Part shown: piece by piece, positions 49,133 to 55,645 of the stretch
How the letters are laid out: each line of letters starts with the position of its first letter
How positions within the stretch are numbered: the stretch's first letter is position 1
Source of the DNA: an uncultured Bradyrhizobium sp.
GTDB taxonomy: Bacteria > Pseudomonadota > Alphaproteobacteria > Rhizobiales > Xanthobacteraceae
DNA: 64,000 bases
Reading direction: 5' to 3'
Assembly (NCBI RefSeq): GCF_947648125.1
Contig: NZ_CANSMR010000008.1
Coordinates: 236,509-300,508 of the forward strand
Program-made: the position numbers and the translations under genes
The notes under the pieces: generated by a model
Seen by the model: only the letters and a program-made list of their open reading frames with translations
Told to the model about the DNA's origin: nothing
The model's database searches: none

Positions 49133-49831
49133 ATGGCGGAGGGGGCGGAAGACGTACCGGTTGTCTATCTTCATGATATCAAGCGGGAATACAGGCAGGG
49201 CGAAGCCACGCTGACGGTTCTGAACGGTGCCAAGCTGGCGCTATGGCCCGGTCAATCGGTGGCGCTGGTGGCGCCGTCGGGATCCGGCAAGTCGACGCTG
49301 TTGCACATCGCGGGCCTGCTGGAGAGTCCCGATGAGGGTGAGGTCTATGTCGCGGGCACGCCGACCTCGCAGATGTCCGACACCGACCGCACGCAGATTC
49401 GCCGCTCCGATATCGGCTTCGTCTATCAGTCGCACCGGCTACTGCCGGAGTTTTCGGCGCTCGAGAACGTCATGCTGCCGCAGATGATTCGTGGCCTCAA
49501 GCGCTCCGAAACCGTGAAACGCGCGACCGAGATCCTCGCCTATCTCGGGCTTGGTGACCGCATCACCCATCGTCCGGCCGAGCTCTCGGGCGGCGAACAG
49601 CAGCGCGTGGCGATCGCGCGCGCGGTTGCGAACGCACCGCGGGTGCTGTTTGCGGACGAGCCGACCGGCAATCTGGATCCGGGGACGGCCGATCACGTCT
49701 TCAACGCGCTGATGCAGCTCGTGAAGGCGACCAGGGTGGCGATGCTGATTGCGACCCACAACATGGATCTCGCGGCACGGATGGATCGCCGGGTGTCGCT
49801 GTCGAACGGACAGGTCGTCGAGCTCGAATAA
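49133..49831 (+). CDS. lolD: Lipoprotein-releasing ABC transporter ATP-binding protein
   Basis: 232 residues. Walker [10 protein letters not shown] (residues 47-55), signature [14 protein letters not shown], Walker [13 protein letters not shown], and His switch IATHNMD, all intact. It powers the LolC/E permease encoded eight bases upstream. The ATG at 49133 is preferred; the frame is open back into the permease gene. Confidence 0.94.
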   Translation: MAEGAEDVPVVYLHDIKREYRQGEATLTVLNGAKLALWPGQSVALVAPSGSGKSTLLHIAGLLESPDEGEVYVAGTPTSQMSDTDRTQIRRSDIGFVYQSHRLLPEFSALENVMLPQMIRGLKRSETVKRATEILAYLGLGDRITHRPAELSGGEQQRVAIARAVANAPRVLFADEPTGNLDPGTADHVFNALMQLVKATRVAMLIATHNMDLAARMDRRVSLSNGQVVELE

Positions 49832-49938
49832 CGTTTCGCGCGAAGTGGGTCGCGGTTCGTGTGAAGAACACACGATAAGCACAGGAATCTAGGGCTTTTT
49901 CCGCTCTGCTTCAGTCGGAATGGAAAGGGCTTGAGCCC

Positions 49939-50220
49939 TCAATAAGCGGGGCGAGGTCGTCTGCCGGACCGGCTCGGCCGACGATCGATCGGCGGCCCGG
50001 CATAATACGGATTGCTGATGCACATCGCGGCGAGGCCGGACGCCGAGGCGCGGCACTGCTCCAGCGACGTGTAGCCGCAGTCGGTATCCTCGCCGCCCCA
50101 TCGGTAGTTCGTCTTGCAGATCGGCGAGGTCGAATCGTATTTCTGGGCATTGGCCGGCGTGCTTGCAATGGTGCCCAGCGCCAAGAGCGCCGGAAACAGT
50201 GCCAGAATCAGGTTTCGCAT
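49939..50220 (-). CDS. DUF3551 family secreted protein (paralogue 1)
   Basis: 93 residues. Signal peptide MRNLILALFPALLALGTI to about ANAQ. The mature domain has the DUF3551 pattern: PICKTNYRWGGEDTDCGYTS, LEQCRASASGLAAMCISNPY, with paired cysteines and the YY motif before an Arg-rich tail. Function is unknown. It lies next to a second copy of the same family on the same strand. Confidence 0.85.
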   Translation of the reverse strand: MRNLILALFPALLALGTIASTPANAQKYDSTSPICKTNYRWGGEDTDCGYTSLEQCRASASGLAAMCISNPYYAGPPIDRRPSRSGRRPRPAY

Positions 50221-50336
50221 CAGAAGCTCCAGTCGGTCCGGCGCCGGCAACGCTCGCGCCGAACGTCCGTGCGAATAGCCCCCGCGTGCGGGAGCGATCA
50301 ACTCACATTCCCGCGGCGGCGACGCCGGGCCGGGCA

Positions 50337-50633
50337 TCAGTGAATGAACAGGTCGAAGAAATTGCCCTCACGGCGGTCCCGCGGGGCGACGTGCAGATAG
50401 GAGCGCGGGTCGTTGTCGCCGGCATAATAGGGGTTGGCGATGCAGTTCTGTCCGATGCCCGATGCGGTGGCCAGGCACGCCTCATAGGACGGATAGGAGC
50501 AGTTGCTCAGACCGGGATAGCGGTCGCCCTGGATGCAGAACGGGTAGCGCACGCCGACGGCATGGGAGGGCGCCATACCAAGCGTGGCAAGCGTGATCAC
50601 AGACACCGCAGCAGCAAGAATCATCGTCCGCAT
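50337..50633 (-). CDS. DUF3551 family secreted protein (paralogue 2)
   Basis: 98 residues if it starts at the ATG at 50633. Signal peptide to about SHA, then PFCIQGDRYPGLSNCSYPSY and ACLATASGIGQNCIANPYYA, as in DUF3551. The ATG at 50633 is chosen because AAGGA lies six bases before it; an ATG two codons earlier (50639) would abut that ribosome site. Transcribed before paralogue 1, with a gap of about 120 bases between them. Confidence 0.85.
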   Translation of the reverse strand: MRTMILAAAVSVITLATLGMAPSHAVGVRYPFCIQGDRYPGLSNCSYPSYEACLATASGIGQNCIANPYYAGDNDPRSYLHVAPRDRREGNFFDLFIH

Positions 50634-50928
50634 GTGCATTCCTTATCGCTGCGAAGATTCGATCTCGGCGACGATCCAAATCGGACAAGCCGGTTCCGGT
50701 CAACACGATCTTGCGGACGAACTGCGGACGCAGTTTTGAATTGTGAAAATTGTGCGGCAGCTATGTGGCAAAAGTTCCAAGTTGTGCCTGTAACGCAGTA
50801 TTAACTTCAAATTTGAGCGAAGTCGTTTGGCCCTACCTGTTGCAGCGAAGTTACAGCAATTCCGACGGGGGCTGCTATGACGGTGTCTCGCGGCCTTGGG
50901 GGCCTGTAGAAAAAGTTGGAACGGGAAA

Positions 50929-51663
50929 ATGAAAAAGATTTTGCTTGTCACCGCCAGCCTGCTCGCGCTCAGCGCGACCGCTGCCTCTGCGGCTGACCTC
51001 GCGGCTCGCCCTTACACCAAGGCTCCGCCGCCCATGGTTGCCGCTGTGTATGATTGGACCGGCTTCTACATCGGTATCAACGGTGGTTGGGGCCAGAGCC
51101 ACGACAACCGTTCGGTCGACGGCATCGGCCAGGCCGGCAGCTACGATGCCAACGGCGGCACCGTCGGTGGCCAGGTCGGCTACCGCTGGCAGACCGGCGG
51201 CTGGGTGTTCGGTCTGGAAGCTCAGGGCAACTGGGCTGACTTCTCCGGCAGCACCGGCAACCTGCTCGTCCCGGGCGGCACCGTTCGCTCGAAGACCGAT
51301 GCGTTCGGCCTGTTCACCGGTCAGATCGGCTACGCCTGGAACAACGTCCTGCTGTATGCCAAGGGCGGTGCTGCGGTCACCGATCGCAACTACCAGTTCC
51401 TGGCACCCGGCGGCGCGCTGGCGTCCTCGACCGGCTTCGACACCCGTTGGAGCCCGACGGTCGGCGTTGGCCTCGAATTCGCCTTCTCGCAGGGCTGGTC
51501 GCTCGGCATCGAATACAACCACATCTTCGAAGACACGCACGGTGCGACCTTCGTCACCCCGGGTGGCATCGGTGTAACCGGCTTCCACACCGGTGGCGAC
51601 ACCGACATGGTCCTCGGCCGTCTGAACTACAAGTTCGGTGGCCCGATCATCGCGCGTTACTGA
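50929..51663 (+). CDS. Outer-membrane beta-barrel porin (Omp25/31 type)
   Basis: 244 residues. Signal peptide to about residue 21, then the family's mature start ADLAARPYTKAPPP and DWTGFYIGINGGWGQSH. Eight strands follow, with the loops GQVGYRWQTGGWVFGLEAQG and FTGQIGYAWNNVLLYAKGG. The C-terminus LNYKFGGPIIARY ends the barrel. These are abundant surface proteins of Rhizobiales. A strong terminator follows at 51694-51719. Confidence 0.92.
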   Translation: MKKILLVTASLLALSATAASAADLAARPYTKAPPPMVAAVYDWTGFYIGINGGWGQSHDNRSVDGIGQAGSYDANGGTVGGQVGYRWQTGGWVFGLEAQGNWADFSGSTGNLLVPGGTVRSKTDAFGLFTGQIGYAWNNVLLYAKGGAAVTDRNYQFLAPGGALASSTGFDTRWSPTVGVGLEFAFSQGWSLGIEYNHIFEDTHGATFVTPGGIGVTGFHTGGDTDMVLGRLNYKFGGPIIARY

Positions 51664-51693
51664 TCGCTCGCTTAATCCAAGCGGCATCGAAAA

Positions 51694-51719
51694 CCCCGGG
51701 CTTCGGCCCGGGGTTTTTT
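51694..51719 (+). terminator. Rho-independent terminator after the porin gene
   Basis: CCCCGGGC-TTCG-GCCCGGGG (an 8-bp stem with a stable UUCG loop) is followed by six T. It starts 31 bases after the porin stop codon. It is a strong end for an abundant transcript. Confidence 0.92.
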
Positions 51720-51795
51720 GTTTAGCTGGCGGATTCCCCATTGTGGCAGTGGACGGGGATGGAAAATAACCCTCTCCGGGGGCATATTTGCTCCC

Positions 51796-51933
51796 ATGGG
51801 ACACTGGCTAAAGGCAGCCTTGGTCATTTTCGGCTTGTGCGCCGGATGGATGGTCATTGGTTACTTGACCTTCGATGCTGATGACGATGACGTCGTCCAA
51901 ACCATCGCGGCGCTCAAAAAATCGCACAAGTAA
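51796..51933 (+). CDS. Small single-span membrane protein (45 aa)
   Basis: The protein is MGHWLKAALVIFGLCAGWMV, then IGYLTFD and an acidic DADDDDVVQ stretch ending in KKSHK. One membrane span with a charged C-terminal tail. It lies after the porin terminator, and eight bases before the copy of the mobile element's right end at 51942. The ATG at 51796 is the first that gives this arrangement; the longer frame upstream overlaps the terminator. Function is unknown. Confidence 0.6.
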   Translation: MGHWLKAALVIFGLCAGWMVIGYLTFDADDDDVVQTIAALKKSHK

Positions 51934-51941
51934 CCCCCAAA

Positions 51942-52011
51942 CGCTGCCAGTTCCCGCCACGATTAACCAAGGGATTTCTTTCGGGGGCAGTTGTCAAACT
52001 GACCCACTAGC
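51942..52011 (+). repeat. Solo copy of the mobile element's right end
   Basis: These 70 bases match the right end of the element at 55221-55290 in the same orientation, with two differences that I count, and end in TCAAACTGACCCACTAGC. They are followed by GTCGCTTG, the same octamer that flanks the element. The copy has no left end or transposase of its own, so it is a leftover of an earlier copy. Confidence 0.85.
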
Positions 52012-52019
52012 GTCGCTTG
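52012..52019. repeat. Target-site duplication, left copy
   Basis: The octamer GTCGCTTG lies directly outside the left inverted repeat of the element. The identical octamer is found outside the right repeat at 55291-55298. Confidence 0.85.
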
Positions 52020-52091
52020 GGTAGTGGGTCAGTTTGATTGTGGCAAGGTTCGCCACTGGTATGTTGACTGTCCACGTCGCATATTCGCCGG

Positions 52092-52298
52092 ATGGGGCGA
52101 AACATCTCGATCATTGTTGGGGCGGCGCTAATCGCTGCCGTTCTAGCGATTGTATCTAGGTGGGAGGTTTCCATCGGTCCCGGAGCCGTCTATCGGCTCG
52201 ATAGGTGGACCGGCACACTTACCCGCTGCGATGACCAGTGGGAGCAGGTAAAGCCGATTCCCGGCGGACCCATCAGAGTGGACTGTGCTGCCAGATGA
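52092..52298 (+). CDS. Passenger gene: small membrane-anchored hypothetical (68 aa)
   Basis: N-terminal membrane span (SIIVGAALIAAVLAIVS), then a short soluble part, VYRLDRWTGTLTRCDDQWEQ, with a Cys near the end (IRVDCAAR). The body resembles small proteins that pair a membrane anchor with a beta-strand repeat, but I cannot name a family. The stop overlaps the ATG of the next gene (ATGA), so the two are co-translated. First gene after the left inverted repeat. Confidence 0.6.
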   Translation: MGRNISIIVGAALIAAVLAIVSRWEVSIGPGAVYRLDRWTGTLTRCDDQWEQVKPIPGGPIRVDCAAR

Positions 52299-52522
52299 CG
52301 ACCCCCAAGCGCCCCAGAGACCCCAACCAGCTCGCCAAGCGGATCATTGATATCGCCACTGGCGAAACGCCTGACCGCGACCCTACGCCAGAGGAAGAGG
52401 GCAAAGACCCGGCTGCAGTGGAGTTGGGGCGGAAAGGCGGGAAGGCGCGCGCGGACGCTATGAGTCCTGAGCGTCGGGCGGAAATTGCCAAGAAGGCTGC
52501 AGCAAAACGCTGGTCTAAGTGA
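52295..52522 (+). CDS. Passenger gene: Lys/Arg-rich small protein (75 aa)
   Basis: The protein starts MTTPKRPRDPNQLAKRIIDI and ends with AVELGRKGGKARADAMSPER and KKAAAKRW. The GGKARA...SPERRAEIAKKAA pattern is a common histone-H1-like or RNA-binding-like tail in small alphaproteobacterial proteins. The stop overlaps the end of the convergent DUF6941-like gene by eight bases. Binding to nucleic acid is a guess from its charge. Confidence 0.7.
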   Translation: MTTPKRPRDPNQLAKRIIDIATGETPDRDPTPEEEGKDPAAVELGRKGGKARADAMSPERRAEIAKKAAAKRWSK

Positions 52523-52997
52523 AGTCTAAATTCTCATCCTGACCTTGTAGTCGAATGTGGAGCGATCCCAAGTTCGTAACTGCCGCTCCACAAGCCATTC
52601 GCACCTTTAGAAATCCCTCCTTCTCAATTGGGAAGGGGGCAAAGGTAATTGGTGCAGTTACGCTGAAGACGCGCTCTTGGTCATCCTCAATCTGCAATTC
52701 TGCCTTTCGCTTGTCTTTAACTGCGTTGCGGGGAACGGGCTGAACGAAGGTGGGGGCATCCGGAGGGTCGGTGGGCAAAAAGATACGCATTTCCAAATCT
52801 TCGGAGAACGCGCCGAATATTTCGAAGTATTTTACTAGGATGCAGAATTTTGGCAGGACTAGTGGGATCGTCGTCGATCTTGGGAACACCATGTCGTTGA
52901 CATAGGTCCCCATGACGCTGAGCTTTCCTCCAATTTCTTGACGGATATCGTCGCAAAAAATCGAAAAGCCCCAAGCATTGCGCCTGTCGCCAATCAT
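52515..52997 (-). CDS. Passenger gene: DUF6941-like protein (160 aa)
   Basis: Starts MIGDRRNAWGFSIFCDDIRQ, then GGKLSVMGTYVNDMVFPRST and KFCILVKYFEIFGAFSED. The pattern of an FCDDIR...GKxxxxGxY start, followed by a beta-sandwich, fits a group I recall as DUF6941, of unknown function. The ATG overlaps the stop of the XRE gene (TAATG), so it is translated from the same mRNA as the XRE and toxin-like genes. It is the last gene of this minus-strand operon. Confidence 0.65.
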   Translation of the reverse strand: MIGDRRNAWGFSIFCDDIRQEIGGKLSVMGTYVNDMVFPRSTTIPLVLPKFCILVKYFEIFGAFSEDLEMRIFLPTDPPDAPTFVQPVPRNAVKDKRKAELQIEDDQERVFSVTAPITFAPFPIEKEGFLKVRMACGAAVTNLGSLHIRLQGQDENLDFT

Positions 52998-53404
52998 TAG
53001 CTGGCCACAACGTCAATGAGAGTAGAGTTATCATTCTGGGCGACTTGGCCGGATGAGCTATCAGGCAATTTCCCGAACTTTGTTACTGCTGTCTTTATTG
53101 GAGAGGCTGGTGTCACCGAGTGAGCGGCGTTAGAGGCTAACGGCACCAATCGTACTTCGATGCGACAATCAAGGCCTCGTGCCAGATCCGACAACGTTTC
53201 CAGTTGAAGATCGTAATCGCCGCGCAGGCGACGCGACAACTGACCTTCGTCCATATCGATCTTTTGTGCGAACTGCTTTTGCGTAAACCCAAACTCTTTG
53301 AGGCGCGAAAATAGTTCGCGGATTTGCCGGAAGATCGAGCCTTTAACATCTGCTCGATAGGCAAGCAGTTCGCGCCGCGAAATCGGAATGATTGAAATAC
53401 TCAT
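52997..53404 (-). CDS. Passenger gene: XRE-family regulator (antitoxin-like)
   Basis: 135 residues from ATG at 53404. The helix-turn-helix is FTQKQFAQKIDMDEGQLSRR through LRGDYDLQLETLSDLARGLD, the form common in HigA-like antitoxins. The C-terminal 50 residues look disordered. The start at 53404 has AAGGA eight bases upstream; an ATG three codons earlier (53413) is also in frame but sits on that site. It follows the RelE-like gene by a few bases and is followed by the DUF6941-like gene with overlapping stop and start. Confidence 0.8.
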   Translation of the reverse strand: MSISIIPISRRELLAYRADVKGSIFRQIRELFSRLKEFGFTQKQFAQKIDMDEGQLSRRLRGDYDLQLETLSDLARGLDCRIEVRLVPLASNAAHSVTPASPIKTAVTKFGKLPDSSSGQVAQNDNSTLIDVVAS

Positions 53405-53415
53405 CACTTCCATCC

Positions 53416-53961
53416 TTATTTCGGGTTGCGGACGTATTCCCCGCGATCATCGCTGAAAAATCCCACAGAGCCCACCAGGTCAGTTCTCGTATCTGCGGCC
53501 TTCTTGATTGCTGCGTCCCACTTCGGACCTCTCTGCGGCTCTAAATCGTCACGCACAGCGCAGTTTGTGCCAACGAACCACTTCGGAGCCGCGAAAAAGC
53601 CGAACAATCTTAGCTGCGGTTTTTTGAGGTGGGAGCGAATTTCCCAGACATCTAGAGTGTCCGGGTCTAGTCGCTTTATGTCGATCCCATCTGCGTAATC
53701 CATAAACTCGCCCCGAACGAACGCATTCAATTGATCGCCAAGCTGAACCAACGTGTCGTCCTTGATCCTTGGATCAGGGTGAGCATCGGGCGGGCAGCAC
53801 CAAAGGTAAGCGTCGGGTGTCAGGAAAAGGCTCCTTGCACCTTGGGGGTGCGATGGACGTTGGATGGTTGGTCGGTATTCGACCAGCTGCTGGCTTTTAA
53901 CCAGACCCGTTATAGCTAGTATAATTGACAAGAAAGTCAATTCCCCAATAAGATGTGACAT
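53416..53961 (-). CDS. Passenger gene: RelE/HigB-like toxin candidate
   Basis: C-terminal 100 residues: LDVWEIRSHLKKPQLRLFGF, then KWFVGTNCAVRDDLEPQRGP and KWDAAIKKAADT. The E-x-R...R-x-F-x-x-F...KRDD-like arrangement, followed at once by an XRE gene, is that of HigB/RelE-type toxins placed before their antitoxin. The true start is uncertain. The open frame begins at ATG 53961, but an operator-like palindrome lies inside its first codons, and a CTG at 53823 has AAGGAG seven bases upstream, giving 135 residues. Catalytic residues were not assigned. Confidence 0.55.
   Translation of the reverse strand: MSHLIGELTFLSIILAITGLVKSQQLVEYRPTIQRPSHPQGARSLFLTPDAYLWCCPPDAHPDPRIKDDTLVQLGDQLNAFVRGEFMDYADGIDIKRLDPDTLDVWEIRSHLKKPQLRLFGFFAAPKWFVGTNCAVRDDLEPQRGPKWDAAIKKAADTRTDLVGSVGFFSDDRGEYVRNPK
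53923..53942. promoter_or_regulatory. Operator-like palindrome in the divergent region
   Basis: AATTGAC-AAGAAA-GTCAATT is a perfect 7-bp inverted repeat with a 6-base spacer. It overlaps a consensus -35 hexamer (TTGACA, 53925-53930) directed toward the transposase, with TAAGAT 18 bases further on as a possible -10. The XRE regulator of the adjacent operon is the natural candidate to bind it. If so, it would control both the passenger operon and the transposase. Confidence 0.5.
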
Positions 53962-54051
53962 AGTGACTCATGCAATTGCAGGTTTGAAGTACTCCCTTCG
54001 ATTTTGACCAATATACTTGACGCTAAGCATAAAGGGTCATATAGTTCAGCC

Positions 54052-55083
54052 ATGAACAAGCTGGACCGAAAGGCGCGCGCCCAAATCCTGCACCTGCTCT
54101 GCGAAGGGCAGTCGATCCGCGCCATTACCCGCCTGACCGGGGCCAGCAAGAACACCGTTGCCAAGCTGTTGGTGGATGCGGGCCACGCCTGCGCCGCCCA
54201 TCAGGACAAGGCGCTGCGGAACCTGCCGTGCAAGCGCGTCCAGATGGATGAAATCTGGTCCTTCGTTTACGCGAAGGCCGCGAACGTGGAGAAGGCCAAG
54301 GCCGCTCCGGAGGCCGCTGGCGACGTTTGGACGTGGACGGCCATTTGCGCCGACACCAAGCTGATTGTGAGCTGGCTGCTTGGCGCACGCGATCAGGACG
54401 CCGCTCTGACGTTCGTCCACGATCTGGAGAGCCGCCTAGCCAACCGCGTCCAGCTTACCAGCGACGGCCACAGGCCGTACCTGTACGCCGTTGAGGCAGC
54501 GTTCGCCGATCAGGTGGACTACGCCATGCTCATCAAGATTTACGGTTCCGATCCACAGGCGCAAGTCCGCTACAGCCCGGCCAAGTGCCTTGGCGCAGAC
54601 AAGAAGCCCAAGATCGGCAACCCCGATCCGAAGCACATCAGCACGTCCTATGCTGAGCGAAGCAATTTGACGATGCGCATGCACATGCGCCGCTTCACGC
54701 GATTGACAAACGCCTTCTCAAAGAAGGTCGAGAACCACGCCGCAGCGATTGCGCTCCATACGATGTACTACAATTTCGTCCGCATCCATCAGACCCTCAA
54801 GGTGACGCCCGCAATGGCCGCTGGCGTGACTGACAAGCTTTGGGAGATGGAAGACCTGGTTGTGATGCTGGAGCAGTGGGAGCTTGCGAACTTCAAGCCT
54901 GAGTATCAGTTCGTGGTCCGGCAATACGCCATCGGCAAGGGGCACTCTGTCAGCGTGCTTTGGCGCGGCGGGGAAGTGGATAGTATCTTTGGCTTCGCCA
55001 GCGAGCACGACGCGCTAGAGTGGGTCAGAGAGAAGTCCCAAGGCTGGCTGTTGGAGAATAGAACCAAAAAGGGCGCCAACTGA
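54052..55083 (+). CDS. IS1-family transposase with extra C-terminal domain
   Basis: 343 residues. N-terminal HTH (GQSIRAITRLTGASKNTVAK, about 19-38). The DDE catalytic core has D66 in VQMDEIWSFV, D138 in LTSDGHRPYL and E202 in STSYAERSNLTMRM, followed by the conserved FTRLTNAFSKKVENH. After residue 280 there is an additional segment of about 60 residues, YQFVVRQYAIGKGHSVSVLW then FGFASEHDALEWVREKSQ, which looks like a separate small domain. The ATG at 54052 begins the conserved part. It lies within an element with intact ends, so it may be active. Confidence 0.88.
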   Translation: MNKLDRKARAQILHLLCEGQSIRAITRLTGASKNTVAKLLVDAGHACAAHQDKALRNLPCKRVQMDEIWSFVYAKAANVEKAKAAPEAAGDVWTWTAICADTKLIVSWLLGARDQDAALTFVHDLESRLANRVQLTSDGHRPYLYAVEAAFADQVDYAMLIKIYGSDPQAQVRYSPAKCLGADKKPKIGNPDPKHISTSYAERSNLTMRMHMRRFTRLTNAFSKKVENHAAAIALHTMYYNFVRIHQTLKVTPAMAAGVTDKLWEMEDLVVMLEQWELANFKPEYQFVVRQYAIGKGHSVSVLWRGGEVDSIFGFASEHDALEWVREKSQGWLLENRTKKGAN

Positions 55084-55091
55084 AAGCAGCC

Positions 55092-55178
55092 CTACGTTAC
55101 AAGCATGTAGATCAGCGCGCCGGTTAAGATCGCCGACCAAGCTAACCACAGACGGAAATAGAGAAGGTCACGGCTCAT
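55092..55178 (-). CDS. Possible 28-residue membrane peptide
   Basis: The reading frame MSRDLLYFRLWLAWSAILTG then ALIYMLVT ends in a stop. It would be a single-span membrane peptide, encoded between the transposase and the right inverted repeat on the opposite strand. No clear ribosome site precedes it. It is listed because it is compact and hydrophobic throughout, not because of any known family. Confidence 0.3.
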   Translation of the reverse strand: MSRDLLYFRLWLAWSAILTGALIYMLVT

Positions 55179-55290
55179 GGGCGCAATGGTACGCAGCGCC
55201 GCTGACACGGACCTTACAGGCGCTGCCAGTTCCCGCCACGATTAACCAAGGGATTTCTTTCGGGGGCAGTTTTCAAACTGACCCACTACC

Positions 55291-55298
55291 GTCGCTTG
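55291..55298. repeat. Target-site duplication, right copy
   Basis: GTCGCTTG lies directly outside the right inverted repeat, identical to the left copy at 52012-52019. Its last three bases form the beginning of a TTGACT hexamer that may be a -35 box for the following gene. Confidence 0.85.
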
Positions 55299-55338
55299 AC
55301 TCCCGGAACAAAAAAGGAACAATGTTCTGCATACGTTC
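55296..55338 (+). promoter_or_regulatory. Promoter with two LexA-type SOS boxes
   Basis: GAAC-AAAAAAG-GAAC (55306-55320) and GTTC-TGCATAC-GTTC (55324-55338) both match the alphaproteobacterial LexA box GTTC-N7-GTTC, in opposite orientations. A possible -35, TTGACT (55296-55301), lies just before, with AACAAT (55318-55323) 16 bases on as the -10. Both boxes would therefore cover the promoter. They lie 20-52 bases upstream of the small ORF at 55358. Confidence 0.75.
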
Positions 55339-55357
55339 CAGTTCAGGGAGAGCGGCC

Positions 55358-55456
55358 ATGTTGAAGATTTTCGTGCAGGAAGCTGCAGCGCTGGCATCGA
55401 TCACGCTGTTCGTCGGGATGATCGCGGTTTGGGCCCAGCTGATCACCCAGTTCTGA
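55358..55456 (+). CDS. 32-residue single-span peptide, SidA-like SOS division inhibitor candidate
   Basis: The peptide starts MLKIFVQEAAALASITLFVG and ends AVWAQLITQF. It is a single hydrophobic span with short polar ends. AGGGAGA lies upstream of the ATG. Two LexA-type boxes precede it, and dnaE follows 189 bases downstream. In Caulobacter the 29-residue inner-membrane peptide SidA is LexA-regulated and blocks division through FtsW and FtsN; I believe it also lies beside dnaE. The match here is by size, topology, boxes and position, not by residue identity, which I cannot check. Confidence 0.7.
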   Translation: MLKIFVQEAAALASITLFVGMIAVWAQLITQF

Positions 55457-55645
55457 AAATGCGGCCGCGGGCAGGGGCATAGGTTGCTCTTGGGGAAAAG
55501 CAGGACGACCTGCCGCCACGCCGCGTTCGGCGTGGACTTGGCAGGGCCCAAGCCCCACGATGGGGATGCGAGTCGAGTCTGATGCTTTCGAGTTCGGCTT
55601 TGGCACTCGCGCCATCCCTGACTTCAAGAGATCCCGTAAGCAGCC

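Larger units (their letters stand above)
52020..55290. mobile_element. IS1-family-type element carrying passenger genes (3271 bp)
   Basis: Ends are GGTAGTGGGTCAGTTTGA at 52020-52037 and its exact inverse at 55273-55290 (18-bp perfect inverted repeats). The octamer GTCGCTTG flanks it on both sides (52012-52019 and 55291-55298), a target duplication of the size expected for IS1 family members. The transposase gene is at the right. The left two thirds carry five genes unrelated to transposition. The interior is visibly more AT-rich than the host DNA, which supports a foreign origin. Confidence 0.88.
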
